In this document: positions 21,785 to 29,134 of the stretch, in pieces | Numbering within the stretch: position 1 is the first letter of the stretch | Layout of the letters: each line of letters starts with the position of its first letter | Translations under genes and position numbers: made by a program | Origin: a virus | Strand: one strand, 5' to 3' | Virus record (IMG/VR): IMGVR_UViG_3300030103_000509 | Location: 1-32,111 of that record | DNA length: 32,111 nucleotides | The notes under the pieces: model-generated | Databases searched by the model: none | What the model saw: only the letters and a program-made list of their open reading frames with translations | Told to the model about the DNA's origin: nothing

Positions 21785-24700
21785 TGGCAAAGATAAAAAT
21801 AAATTTACCTAATGAGAGCTTTAATTTCGAGATTGAAGGTAATGAGCCTACTGAAGAAGAACAGGCTGCTATCAATCAAATAGTGCAACAGAAACTTGCT
21901 GAATCAAAAAAAGCTGAAGAAGTAGCAGCACAAACAACTGAACCATCACCAGAAAAAAACAAACAATTGTTCGATGTCGAGACAGGAATAAAGAACAATG
22001 CATTGAGAGCTGCGCTTGGAGTAGCTGAAACAAAAGAAGAAGAAGAGGCTATATTAAGAAAATTTGATTTGTTAGATGATGATTTTACCAGAGACAATAG
22101 AGGTAGATTAGCTCTAACTCCAACTGGAGCTTCAAAGTTTGGACAAGAGACAGATAAAAATATACTTATAGATGAAGAAGGATTCAGTCGTTACGATTTC
22201 TCAGATTTATCTGGTATAGCACCAGAGCTAATAACTGGTATAGGTGGAGCAATAGCAGGTCAACTGTTGATACCAATACCTGTTCTTGGCGCAGCCATTG
22301 GTGCTGGAGTAGGAGCTGGTAGTGGACAAGCCATTGAAGAAGGTGTTGAAGCTTTAGCTGGTGTATCAAAACAATCAGGAGAAGAGATAGCTAAAGACAT
22401 AGGTAGAGAATTTGCTTACGGATTTGTAGGTGAGGGTTTGCTTGGTGGTGCAGTGGCTGCTTTCAGATTTGCACGAAGAGGGGTCACACCTGGCAAAGGG
22501 CTAACCTCCAAAGAAGCAACCACAGCAGGACAATCTATATCAGAGCCAATTGATGAAGCTGGTAATATAATTAAGCCAAAAGACTTTGCAAAATTGACTG
22601 CTGATGAACAAATAGCTGCAACAAGTCGTGTTGTAACAAAGCCAGACGGGACAGTTGTTCGTGGTGGATTTGGTGTTAGACCAACTCTATCAGCAATAAA
22701 AGCACCATCTCTTGTAGCTAGAATACAAGCAATTGGTGAAAAAATATTTAAAACATCTGATCGACTAAAAAACAACAATGATCAAATTAAAACATTACTT
22801 GATGCTTATAAAAATAAATATGGTGTTACAGATGACGTAATTGATGCAGACGTAGGTCAAATACTTAAAGATGGAATGGTTGAGAACAACACTAAGCTTT
22901 TAAATAATGAAGAAACATTAACAAATGTTGTTGTGAAACATTTAGAAGATTCTGTGAATGCCTTCAAACAAGCTGGAGTTAGAAACTCAAATGTAGAAGA
23001 TGATTTATTTGAAATAATTAAAGATGCTTCAGTCAATTTTGATGAAATGATTTCAGGTAAATTTGCAGCAGTTGATAAAGTGTTAAGAAATTCAAGTTTA
23101 GGTGGTGATGCTTTTATAACTACTGGTAGATTTAAAGACACGATTAAAAGACTAAAAAGAGATTATGGATCAGGAATAGCCGCTGGCACAAAGGATGGAA
23201 AAAGGATAGGGCAAATCATCGCTGCCTTTGAAAATGTTGGAGGAGCAGCGTTTAACAAAAATGCTTCTTTTAACCAAATGTACAATTTAAGAAAAACATT
23301 AAGTGATATAAGAATGGAATTACCACCTCAATCTAAAACAGTTCGTGGAGAACTTGTTACAAAAGATGGTGATGGATTACTTGATCAAGTTGACAAAATT
23401 TTTAAAGAAATGGGTGATGAAAATAGTGCAACATTTAGAGAAATAATAGCAAGAGAATCATTATCTCCTGCCGACGCTCAAAAATTCAAAAATGCTGGTA
23501 AGGCAATAAAAAAAGCACAAACACAATTTTTCCTAGGAAGAAAACTTATTGAAGATTTAAATGCTTCAAAAACAATTAAAAATTTAGAGGCTTATAAATC
23601 TCAACCAGGTAATATAGTTGATGATGTTCCACAAAATATTGACATTTACGAAAATATTGTAAAGAACAACAATCCAAATTTTATACAACGTGCAAGACAA
23701 TTTATTACAGAATATGGTGGTGGAGCGCAATTAGCTGATGAATTTGTTGCAAGAGCCGCCAATCATACCTTAGAGGAAGCTCTTAAAAAATCTGGAATAA
23801 GTAATTTTACAAATGTTAAAAACTTTAATTCTGAGAAATTTGCACAATCTATCAAAAATTTAGGAACAACTGCAAAAGAATTGTTCGGAGCAGAAACAGA
23901 TCAGATACTTAAATTAGCAGACGAGATAGGATCTGTGAAAATTACAGGTCTTGAGTCTGATCAAGTGCTTCGACAGTTTAGAAATATTAAGGGTGACACA
24001 AGATCTAACACTTCATTGTTAAGAAAACTTGAAGCATTAGCAACCACACAAAAAAGACTAGCCGCTAACCAAAAAAATGTCATATTAAGAAAATTAGCAG
24101 ATGATACTGGTGATTTAGATCCAGTTGAGGCAGCTCGTTTTCTTGTTCAAAAAACAACCAAAAACTCACAGATTAAGCCAGTAATAGAGTATTTTAAGAA
24201 ACAAGGTCAAAATGGTCAGCAAGCATTAAATAAAATTCAAAGTTATTACATCAATAGTATTATAGATGATTTTGGTGAATCTATAATGACTGATGGTAAA
24301 TCTTTAAATGCTTTTGCCGACAGACTGTTAGCGGCTTCCAAAGACAACAAACTTGTTACAGTCTTTGGCAAAGAAGTTGGTAACAATATGAAAAAATTTG
24401 GTCAGATACTTAAATTTAATGCCAGAACTGCTGAAGGTGGTGATCTCGTTGCTGCTAATATAGCTGCTTCACCATTTCAAAACGTAGGTAAACTTATAAA
24501 ATTTAGCATTTTAGGTAACAGACTTCTGTCTAATGGATATTATGATGACATACTTAAACAATATAATGGTGTGACTTTAAAACAATTTCAAAAACCTGCT
24601 GATAGAGCAAAGAGTTTAGGATCTATTATAGGTAAAGCTCTTAGCGTTGGAACAGGACAAACAATACAAAATGTTGTTGATGAGGCAGAGAGTCAAGCTC

Positions 24701-24954
24701 AATCATTTCTTGAGAGTCAAGGTTTAAATGTTAAGTTGCCAGACATAAAGGCTGAAGATTTAAAGACTGGCAATCTATCTACATTCTTATCCCCAACTAG
24801 ACCTAATGTACCTCTGAGTCAGTTAAAAATACCAGAGCCAGTATCTGGCACAACATTAGGAAATATAGATGTTACGAATCCAGCTAATGCTTTTTCATTA
24901 GGATTAAACCCTACTGACATAGCCATAGCACAGAGAAGAAGAGGAACACAATGA
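21784..24954 (+). CDS. Large internal virion/ejection protein (1056 aa)
   Basis: The longest gene in the window. The N-terminus starts AKIKINLPNESFNFEIEGNE, a recurring opening of marine phage ejection proteins. Residues about 145-195 form a Gly/Ala-rich hydrophobic region with glycine-zipper spacing (LITGIGGAIAGQLLIPIPVL, AIGAGVGAGSGQAIEEG), and 208-230 a second one. These are candidate membrane-channel elements. The remaining ~800 residues are mostly charged helix. I looked for a transglycosylase signature like that of T7 gp16 and saw none. It ends in an ATGA overlap with the lysozyme gene. Confidence 0.7.
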   Translation: MAKIKINLPNESFNFEIEGNEPTEEEQAAINQIVQQKLAESKKAEEVAAQTTEPSPEKNKQLFDVETGIKNNALRAALGVAETKEEEEAILRKFDLLDDDFTRDNRGRLALTPTGASKFGQETDKNILIDEEGFSRYDFSDLSGIAPELITGIGGAIAGQLLIPIPVLGAAIGAGVGAGSGQAIEEGVEALAGVSKQSGEEIAKDIGREFAYGFVGEGLLGGAVAAFRFARRGVTPGKGLTSKEATTAGQSISEPIDEAGNIIKPKDFAKLTADEQIAATSRVVTKPDGTVVRGGFGVRPTLSAIKAPSLVARIQAIGEKIFKTSDRLKNNNDQIKTLLDAYKNKYGVTDDVIDADVGQILKDGMVENNTKLLNNEETLTNVVVKHLEDSVNAFKQAGVRNSNVEDDLFEIIKDASVNFDEMISGKFAAVDKVLRNSSLGGDAFITTGRFKDTIKRLKRDYGSGIAAGTKDGKRIGQIIAAFENVGGAAFNKNASFNQMYNLRKTLSDIRMELPPQSKTVRGELVTKDGDGLLDQVDKIFKEMGDENSATFREIIARESLSPADAQKFKNAGKAIKKAQTQFFLGRKLIEDLNASKTIKNLEAYKSQPGNIVDDVPQNIDIYENIVKNNNPNFIQRARQFITEYGGGAQLADEFVARAANHTLEEALKKSGISNFTNVKNFNSEKFAQSIKNLGTTAKELFGAETDQILKLADEIGSVKITGLESDQVLRQFRNIKGDTRSNTSLLRKLEALATTQKRLAANQKNVILRKLADDTGDLDPVEAARFLVQKTTKNSQIKPVIEYFKKQGQNGQQALNKIQSYYINSIIDDFGESIMTDGKSLNAFADRLLAASKDNKLVTVFGKEVGNNMKKFGQILKFNARTAEGGDLVAANIAASPFQNVGKLIKFSILGNRLLSNGYYDDILKQYNGVTLKQFQKPADRAKSLGSIIGKALSVGTGQTIQNVVDEAESQAQSFLESQGLNVKLPDIKAEDLKTGNLSTFLSPTRPNVPLSQLKIPEPVSGTTLGNIDVTNPANAFSLGLNPTDIAIAQRRRGTQ

Positions 24955-25400
24955 ATGTAGAACAGTTAAGAGACACCCTCAAAGTTGATGAGGGCTGTGT
25001 AAATTCCATTTATTTAGACCACCTCAACCTACCCACGCTAGGAATTGGTCACCTTATTAATGAATGGGATGAAGAGTATGGTAAGCCAGTTGGGACACCA
25101 GTATCAGAAGAACGAGTCAATGAATTATTTGACAAAGACATCCAGATTACGATTGACGAATGCGAACAATTATTCGGTAACTTTCAGGATTTGCCAGAAG
25201 AAGTACAGCAAATTCTGGCAAATATGATGTTTAATCTCGGCAGACCTCGTCTATCCAAATTCAGGAAGCTATGTAAAGCTGTGGCTGAAAGAAACTGGAA
25301 AGAGTGTGCCATTCAAATGGAAGACTCGAAATGGCATAAACAAGTAACTAAACGCGCTGATCGTTTAATCTCTCGTATGAATGCTGTTGATAGCACCTAA
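24951..25400 (+). CDS. Endolysin, T4-type lysozyme (GH24)
   Basis: This 149-aa protein matches the T4 lysozyme family, which cleaves the MurNAc-GlcNAc bond of peptidoglycan. The start MNVEQLRDTLKVDEGCVNSI parallels T4. Catalytic residues fit as Glu14 (VDEG), Asp23 (YLDH) and Thr29 in LPTLGIGHL. The C-terminal lobe has VQQILANMMFNLGRPRLSKF and ends KRADRLISRMNA. It is slightly shorter than T4 lysozyme (164 aa). No signal peptide or arrest anchor is seen, so it would depend on the holin at 378. Its 3' end overlaps a minus-strand gene by 36 bases. Confidence 0.9.
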   Translation: MNVEQLRDTLKVDEGCVNSIYLDHLNLPTLGIGHLINEWDEEYGKPVGTPVSEERVNELFDKDIQITIDECEQLFGNFQDLPEEVQQILANMMFNLGRPRLSKFRKLCKAVAERNWKECAIQMEDSKWHKQVTKRADRLISRMNAVDST

Positions 25401-25577
25401 TCCTAAACTTGTAACCTTAGTTTTATATTTATTATATTCTTCTTTATCAAACTCTTGATCAATCATAAGACTTAATTGTTGCCTGATGTTTCTTCTTTGA
25501 TGTTCACATATCTTAATTAATTTATCATAACTTTTACGATCCAAGCCAACGGACTTGAATTTTGCTATATCTGTCAT
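25365..25577 (-). CDS. Small ribbon-helix-helix-like protein (70 aa)
   Basis: Read on the minus strand from ATG at 25577, preferred over an ATG 21 bases upstream because GGAGG lies 7 bases before it. The product MTDIAKFKSVGLDRKSYDKL begins with a beta-strand-like KFKSVGL, then helices KSYDKLIKICEHQ and NIRQQLSLMIDQEF: the Arc/MetJ-type strand-helix-helix plan of a dimeric DNA-binding repressor. It converges on the lysozyme gene with a 36-base overlap and diverges from the nuclease gene with 12 bases between starts, so it may control that start region. Confidence 0.65.
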   Translation of the reverse strand: MTDIAKFKSVGLDRKSYDKLIKICEHQRRNIRQQLSLMIDQEFDKEEYNKYKTKVTSLGLGAINSIHTRD

Positions 25578-25589
25578 TATACTACCTCC

Positions 25590-25970
25590 ATGACCCATAC
25601 ATACCCATTTATACCCAAAAAGACTAGAACAAGCAACAATAAGTATTTTGCAAAAAAAACCATTGCAATGGGATTAAAGTTTGATTCTAGGTGGGAAGCA
25701 GAAAGATGGGGACAACTTAAAGCTATGGAAAGAGCTGGTGTAATATCTGAATTAGAACGTCAAATTAAATACGAATTATCTATAAATGATGTCAAAATTT
25801 GTAATTACATAGCTGATTTTAGATATTTACAACAAGAAGAAGATGGCTTTTCAAGATTGGTTGTAGAAGATGCAAAAGGCGTGCTGACACCTGAGTTTAA
25901 GTTAAAAAAGAAGATGATGAAAGCTATACATGGTATAGACATTCATCTCTCCTACAAAAATAAACGCTAA
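25590..25970 (+). CDS. DUF1064-like phage nuclease (126 aa)
   Basis: The core matches DUF1064: NNKYFAKKTIAMGLKFDSRWEAERWGQLKAMERAGVISELERQIKYEL (in parts, residues about 16-63), YIADFRYLQQEEDGFSRLVVEDAKG (74-98, with the D...E.K pattern) and TPEFKLKKKMMKAIHG. The family is considered a PD-(D/E)XK-like endonuclease; Glu36, Asp76, Glu92 and Lys96 or nearby are candidate active-site residues. It is the only plus-strand gene inside a minus-strand island and may have been acquired with it. The ATG has no clear Shine-Dalgarno sequence. Confidence 0.78.
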   Translation: MTHTYPFIPKKTRTSNNKYFAKKTIAMGLKFDSRWEAERWGQLKAMERAGVISELERQIKYELSINDVKICNYIADFRYLQQEEDGFSRLVVEDAKGVLTPEFKLKKKMMKAIHGIDIHLSYKNKR

Positions 25971-26356
25971 TGTCGATTAAAATGATTAGATAATTTATTT
26001 CTCATTTCTTTTAACTGTTCAAATTTGTGATTACCATCAACGGGATCTCCTTTATTAGTCCGTTTTTTAATGTTCCAAACTTGTTTGTTTGCCCATGAGG
26101 TAGCACATTTCTGCATACAAAAATGTCCAAAGTTCATTTTATATTCACCAGTCCATACTTTATATCGCCAATACATTTTTCCGTTGAACTCTGTAGCTAC
26201 TGGTTTACCTACAACTTCAAGATTGCCGATATATTTTTCGTTAGGTTTCTCACTGTTAAGTTCTTCTATTAATTTTGGTGCAAATCTTTTACAATTCCAA
26301 CACTGCATAGGGTGAGATCTAACTCTCGCTTTAGTATATTCATCAGTATTTCTCAT
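25967..26356 (-). CDS. Cysteine-pair protein, zinc-binding candidate (129 aa)
   Basis: I do not recognise a family. The minus-strand product has CWNCKRFAPKLIEEL near residues 19-33, a beta-like middle (YIGNLEVVGKPVATEF, KMYWRYKVWTGEYKM) and FGHFCMQKCATSWAN near 76-90. The two Cys pairs (CxxC and CxxxC) with a nearby His suggest one zinc site holding the domain. The C-terminal helix is basic. It overlaps the upstream minus-strand gene by 4 bases (ATGA), so the two form an operon, and it converges on the nuclease gene with a 4-base overlap. Confidence 0.6.
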   Translation of the reverse strand: MRNTDEYTKARVRSHPMQCWNCKRFAPKLIEELNSEKPNEKYIGNLEVVGKPVATEFNGKMYWRYKVWTGEYKMNFGHFCMQKCATSWANKQVWNIKKRTNKGDPVDGNHKFEQLKEMRNKLSNHFNRH

Positions 26357-26748
26357 TTTGATGCAACCCTTTCTAAGTATTCATTTACTCTTCTTTTGTA
26401 GGCTTGCAGTAAAAAAAGAAATGTGCCAGCCATAGACTTTTCCATATGTATAGATAACATTTTAACTTCTTTATAAACTTCGAGAGTTATGTTTACCTGC
26501 TTATATTTTTTTGATGGATTGATTTTTATGTGATGATTCAATAAATCTTGTGCTGCTTTTTTACATTCTTTTTTATCTAAAGCTTCTCCATATTCATCAG
26601 CTAATTCAAAACCATATAGATGTGGATATTGATCAATTAAATTTTCAAGCTTTTCTAATGTCTCCTTTTTTGTATATAAGTCTCGTTGAAAACCATTAAG
26701 TATGTGAGATTCCTCGTAATCTACTTGAATCATCTGTGAATTACCCAT
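26353..26748 (-). CDS. Ribbon-helix-helix-like protein with N-terminal extension (131 aa)
   Basis: First gene of the minus-strand pair, with AAGGAG before the ATG at 26748. Residues about 82-125 show a strand YKQVNITLE, helix VYKEVKMLSIHME and helix GTFLFLLQAYKRRV, the ribbon-helix-helix plan. The first 80 residues are helical and acidic (LEKLENLIDQYPHLYGFELADEYGEAL, in parts) and are not a known domain. Its start lies 28-58 bases from two overlapping perfect palindromes, so autoregulation through them is a reasonable inference. Relation to the other small RHH-like gene at 25365 is not obvious. Confidence 0.62.
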   Translation of the reverse strand: MGNSQMIQVDYEESHILNGFQRDLYTKKETLEKLENLIDQYPHLYGFELADEYGEALDKKECKKAAQDLLNHHIKINPSKKYKQVNITLEVYKEVKMLSIHMEKSMAGTFLFLLQAYKRRVNEYLERVASK

Positions 26749-26775
26749 ATTAAACTCCTTTTGTTAAATTAATTT

Positions 26776-26806
26776 ATATATCATATATATGATATATCAT
26801 ATATAT
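26776..26806. promoter_or_regulatory. Overlapping perfect palindromes, operator candidate
   Basis: Two perfect inverted repeats overlap: 26776-26797 (22 bases) and 26783-26806 (24 bases). They are built from ATATAT units separated by C or G, so the spaced TCATATAT/ATATATGA elements appear three times. They sit in the gap between divergent transcription units, 28 bases upstream of the minus-strand start and 35 bases upstream of the -35 box on the plus strand. Likely binding sites for a dimeric repressor or activator. Confidence 0.7.
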
Positions 26807-26840
26807 TACAAGAGAAAAATAAAAAAAGATAGTTTAGGTA

Positions 26841-26868
26841 TTGACATTGTTGTAATCATGTCTATATT
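26841..26868 (+). promoter_or_regulatory. Sigma70-type promoter of the recombination operon
   Basis: TTGACA at 26841-26846 and TATATT at 26863-26868 are separated by 16 bases. Transcription would begin near 26875, before the ATG at 26909 that has its own GAGG. This also rules out the longer frame starting at 26789 as the expressed form. Confidence 0.72.
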
Positions 26869-26908
26869 AGACCTTGCAAGTAGAAATTTTAACGAAAGTG
26901 AGGTTAGT

Positions 26909-27343
26909 ATGGAACAGAATTTCTATGACATGAGTGATCACGAACTTTTACAGGCAAAGATGTCTATAAAACGTGAGATTGATCGATATAAAAAGAAAAT
27001 GGAAGAGCTTAACGGCTATCTTACCGATAGATACTTTAGTATTGCTCGTGAAGATTTGCAGAGACAAGGCAAAGATTTCGGCACGACTACTGTGTTTTCT
27101 GATCAAGAAGATAAAGTTAAGGTCTCCATAGCAAAAAAAGTAACATGGGATCAACAAGCATTGAGAGATGCTTTCGATAGTATGAATGCTGATGATGCAA
27201 GACACTATGCAAAAGTCACATACTCTGTTGACGAGAGGAAATATACAAATGCTCCTCCAGCTATAGTAGAAATGCTTCAACCAGCTAGAACTGTCGAGCA
27301 AGGTACTATTAATGTTGATCTTGTACAACAAGAGGAGGCTTAA
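26909..27343 (+). CDS. Coiled-coil protein, first gene of the recombination operon (144 aa)
   Basis: ATG 26909 is chosen because it follows the promoter at 26841-26868 and a GAGG; the open frame extends upstream to 26789 but would cross the promoter and palindromes. The product starts MEQNFYDMSDHELLQAKMSI, then a coiled coil (about 14-45, KREIDRYKKKMEELNGYL), a beta-like EDKVKVSIAKKVTWDQQAL and an acidic end (QQEEA). I recall small proteins with a KKVxWDxxxL motif upstream of Sak4-like genes in phages; a helper role in recombination is an inference. Confidence 0.65.
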   Translation: MEQNFYDMSDHELLQAKMSIKREIDRYKKKMEELNGYLTDRYFSIAREDLQRQGKDFGTTTVFSDQEDKVKVSIAKKVTWDQQALRDAFDSMNADDARHYAKVTYSVDERKYTNAPPAIVEMLQPARTVEQGTINVDLVQQEEA

Positions 27344-28210
27344 TTGGCTTTACAAATAATCACTGCCGAACAACGTATGGCAGAAAAAAGAGGTCATAAA
27401 ATGGTCATCTGTGGTCAAAGTGGTGTGGGCAAGACAACTCTTGCCCGAACCCTTGATCCTGATAAAACATTGTTCATTGACCTTGAGGCAGGTGACACTG
27501 CTATTAAGGATTTTCCTATTGATGTAATTAGACCAAATACATGGCAAGAATGTCGTGATTTTGTTTGTTACATTGGTGGTGTTAATCCGTCACTGTCAAG
27601 AGAGCCTTATGATCATATTCATTATGAAAGAGTCATGCAGGAACATGGTGATGAATTTCACAAAAAACTTGGCAAGTATGATACTATTTTTGTTGATAGT
27701 ATTACAGTTGCAGGACGTTTGTGTTTTCAATACTGTATGTCACATCCCGATAATATCATAGAAAGATCAGGTAAAGTAGATACTCGTTCTGCCTATGGTA
27801 TGCACGGAAGAGAGATGATGTCATGGCTTACTCATTTACAACATATTAGAGATAAGAATGTTATTTTAGTTGGCATACTTGACTCTAAGGTAGATGACTA
27901 TGGTCGAACTAACTACGAGTTACAAATAGAGGGTTCTAAAACTGCACGAGAACTGCCTGGTATTGTTGATGAAGTTATCACAATGACAGTCATGGGTGGT
28001 GCAGATGGTGTGCAACCATATAGAGCTTTTGTTTGTCAAACTCTGAACGAGTGGGGATACCCAGCTAAAGATAGATCAGGTAAGCTTGATGTTATTGAAG
28101 AACCACATCTTGGCAAACTAATTAGTAAGCTTAACGGATCTGCACAGAAAAAGGATTTAACATTTGTTGATCCACAATCACAACCAACAGAGAGAGGAGA
28201 AGTCCAGTGA
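27344..28210 (+). CDS. Sak4-like RecA-fold recombinase / AAA_24 ATPase
   Basis: The 288-aa protein has a Walker A motif GQSGVGKTT (24-32), a Walker B strand DTIFVDSIT (113-121), and a strand ending NVILVGILDSKVDD near 172-185, matching the AAA_24/Sak4 group of phage annealing proteins. These anneal or pair single strands during recombination and replication. It starts at TTG 27344, supported by an excellent AGGAGG 5 bases upstream; the first in-frame ATG is at residue 12. The gene is followed by a putative ssDNA-binding protein, the usual partner of Sak4. One base of overlap style at the end: the next GTG starts inside its stop region. Confidence 0.8.
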   Translation: MALQIITAEQRMAEKRGHKMVICGQSGVGKTTLARTLDPDKTLFIDLEAGDTAIKDFPIDVIRPNTWQECRDFVCYIGGVNPSLSREPYDHIHYERVMQEHGDEFHKKLGKYDTIFVDSITVAGRLCFQYCMSHPDNIIERSGKVDTRSAYGMHGREMMSWLTHLQHIRDKNVILVGILDSKVDDYGRTNYELQIEGSKTARELPGIVDEVITMTVMGGADGVQPYRAFVCQTLNEWGYPAKDRSGKLDVIEEPHLGKLISKLNGSAQKKDLTFVDPQSQPTERGEVQ

Positions 28211-28806
28211 TTGATTTAAATAATGTCGGTGATATGTCACCATCAGGTGATTTCGAGTTAATACCTGAGAATACTATTGCAAGAGCAATAATTACGATTA
28301 AACCTAATGCAGTTACAATGCCTGAGTTTAGTAATACTCCTATCTTTAGGGCATCACAGACTTCATCAGCTAAGTGGCTTGAAGTTGAATACACGATTAT
28401 CGGTGGTCAATTTGATAAACGTAAGTTTTGGCAAAATCACTTTTTCGATGGTGATGCTAAAGACGATAGTGGTGTATCTAAGTCTAAGAAGATTGGATTG
28501 CAATGGTTGAAAGCAGTTGTTGAAAGTCATAATGATATTTCAGCAATGGATGCTTCACCTGAAGCTCAAGCAGTTAGGCAAATAGATATGCAGAAAGGTG
28601 GAGTTGCGTCCATTAATAGCATGAACGTATGTGTTAAGATTGGTATTGAGAAATCAAATGATCAACAGTATCCTGATAAGAATAGATGTAAGGTCATATT
28701 GACTCAAGGCATGGAAGGATACATACCAAGTGGATCTGTACCAACTAATACACCATCATCTGCACCTACCAATAATGGTAATGCAGTACCTGATTGGGCT
28801 AGGTAA
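28207..28806 (+). CDS. Putative ssDNA-binding protein, DUF669-like (199 aa)
   Basis: Starts at GTG 28207 overlapping the stop of the Sak4-like gene, with AGGAG upstream. The product reads FELIPENTIARAIITIKPNA, WLEVEYTIIGGQFDKRKFWQ, then a helical KKIGLQWLKAVVESHNDISA, a strand segment NVCVKIGIEKSNDQQ and a Pro/Ser/Thr/Asn-rich tail ending VPDWAR. The beta pattern followed by LQxLxxxVxS and a disordered C-terminal tail resembles DUF669-type phage SSB-like proteins coupled to Sak4. The reading is by layout and context; no proven ssDNA-contact residue can be named. Confidence 0.62.
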   Translation: MIDLNNVGDMSPSGDFELIPENTIARAIITIKPNAVTMPEFSNTPIFRASQTSSAKWLEVEYTIIGGQFDKRKFWQNHFFDGDAKDDSGVSKSKKIGLQWLKAVVESHNDISAMDASPEAQAVRQIDMQKGGVASINSMNVCVKIGIEKSNDQQYPDKNRCKVILTQGMEGYIPSGSVPTNTPSSAPTNNGNAVPDWAR

Positions 28807-28909
28807 TGATGGCAGGCATAGCAAGGGCTAACTGACCTTAGTCTACTTGCAAGTCGCTTGGGTAGTGCGATGCCCTAAAACTACCCACCATTTAGCCAAT
28901 GAGGATCTT
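28807..28909 (+). ncRNA. Structured GC-richer spacer, possible leader or small RNA
   Basis: This ~100-base spacer is visibly richer in G and C than the AT-rich genes around it. It contains a perfect 8-bp stem TGGGTAGT (28859-28866) / ACTACCCA (28880-28887) with a 13-base loop. An outer pairing GGCTAA (28826-28831) / TTAGCC (28892-28897) encloses that stem. No T-run follows, so it is not a simple terminator. It ends before the ribosome binding site of the next gene. It does not fold as a tRNA: there is no T-arm at the proper place. Structure only; function unknown. Confidence 0.45.
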
Positions 28910-29134
28910 ATGAAAACGTATGAACAAGCAAAAAAAGAAATGATTTCTCAAATTAATAACTTGCAAGAAGTTATTAAGTTTTTAAGAGAGAATGCTTATT
29001 ATGAAAAAATTTGTGGAAGTTGTAGCACTAAAATGCGTTTAAGAGTTAACGATTATAGAGCCAATGAAAGAAAGTTTTGTAATGATGCTTGTAGAGCTAG
29101 GGATCAAAGACGTAGAGATAAGAGCAAAAAATGA
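28910..29134 (+). CDS. Small zinc-finger-like protein (74 aa)
   Basis: ATG 28910 is preferred because GAGG lies 5-8 bases before it; the longer open frame runs back into the structured spacer. The product has a helical N-terminus (KTYEQAKKEMISQINNLQEV), then CGSCSTKMRLRVNDYR and KFCNDACRARDQRRR: a CxxC...CxxxC zinc-finger pattern, like short treble-clef or MYND-like fingers found in phage proteins. The basic end suggests nucleic acid contact. It overlaps the helicase gene start by 4 bases (ATGA), so coupling with the helicase is likely. Confidence 0.65.
   Translation: MKTYEQAKKEMISQINNLQEVIKFLRENAYYEKICGSCSTKMRLRVNDYRANERKFCNDACRARDQRRRDKSKK

Noticed and set aside
21784-24954. Transglycosylase domain in the large ejection protein
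   Set aside because: I looked for the Glu-containing lytic transglycosylase signature known from T7 gp16 and found no convincing match.
25599-25970. Possible integrase or attachment site in the minus-strand island
   Set aside because: No tyrosine or serine recombinase motif and no tRNA fragment or direct repeat pair was seen.
26789-26908. Longer N-terminus for the first gene of the recombination operon
   Set aside because: It would run through the palindromes and the TTGACA/TATATT promoter. ATG 26909 has a GAGG and lies downstream of the expected transcription start.
28826-28897. A tRNA gene in the GC-richer spacer (72 bases, acceptor-like outer pairing)
   Set aside because: There is no T-arm with a TTC loop next to the 3' strand and no proper D- or anticodon arm, so the cloverleaf fails. 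Kept only as an unspecified structured element.
28847-28909. Extended N-terminus of the zinc-finger protein
   Set aside because: The extra residues come from the structured spacer, while ATG 28910 has GAGG at the right distance.
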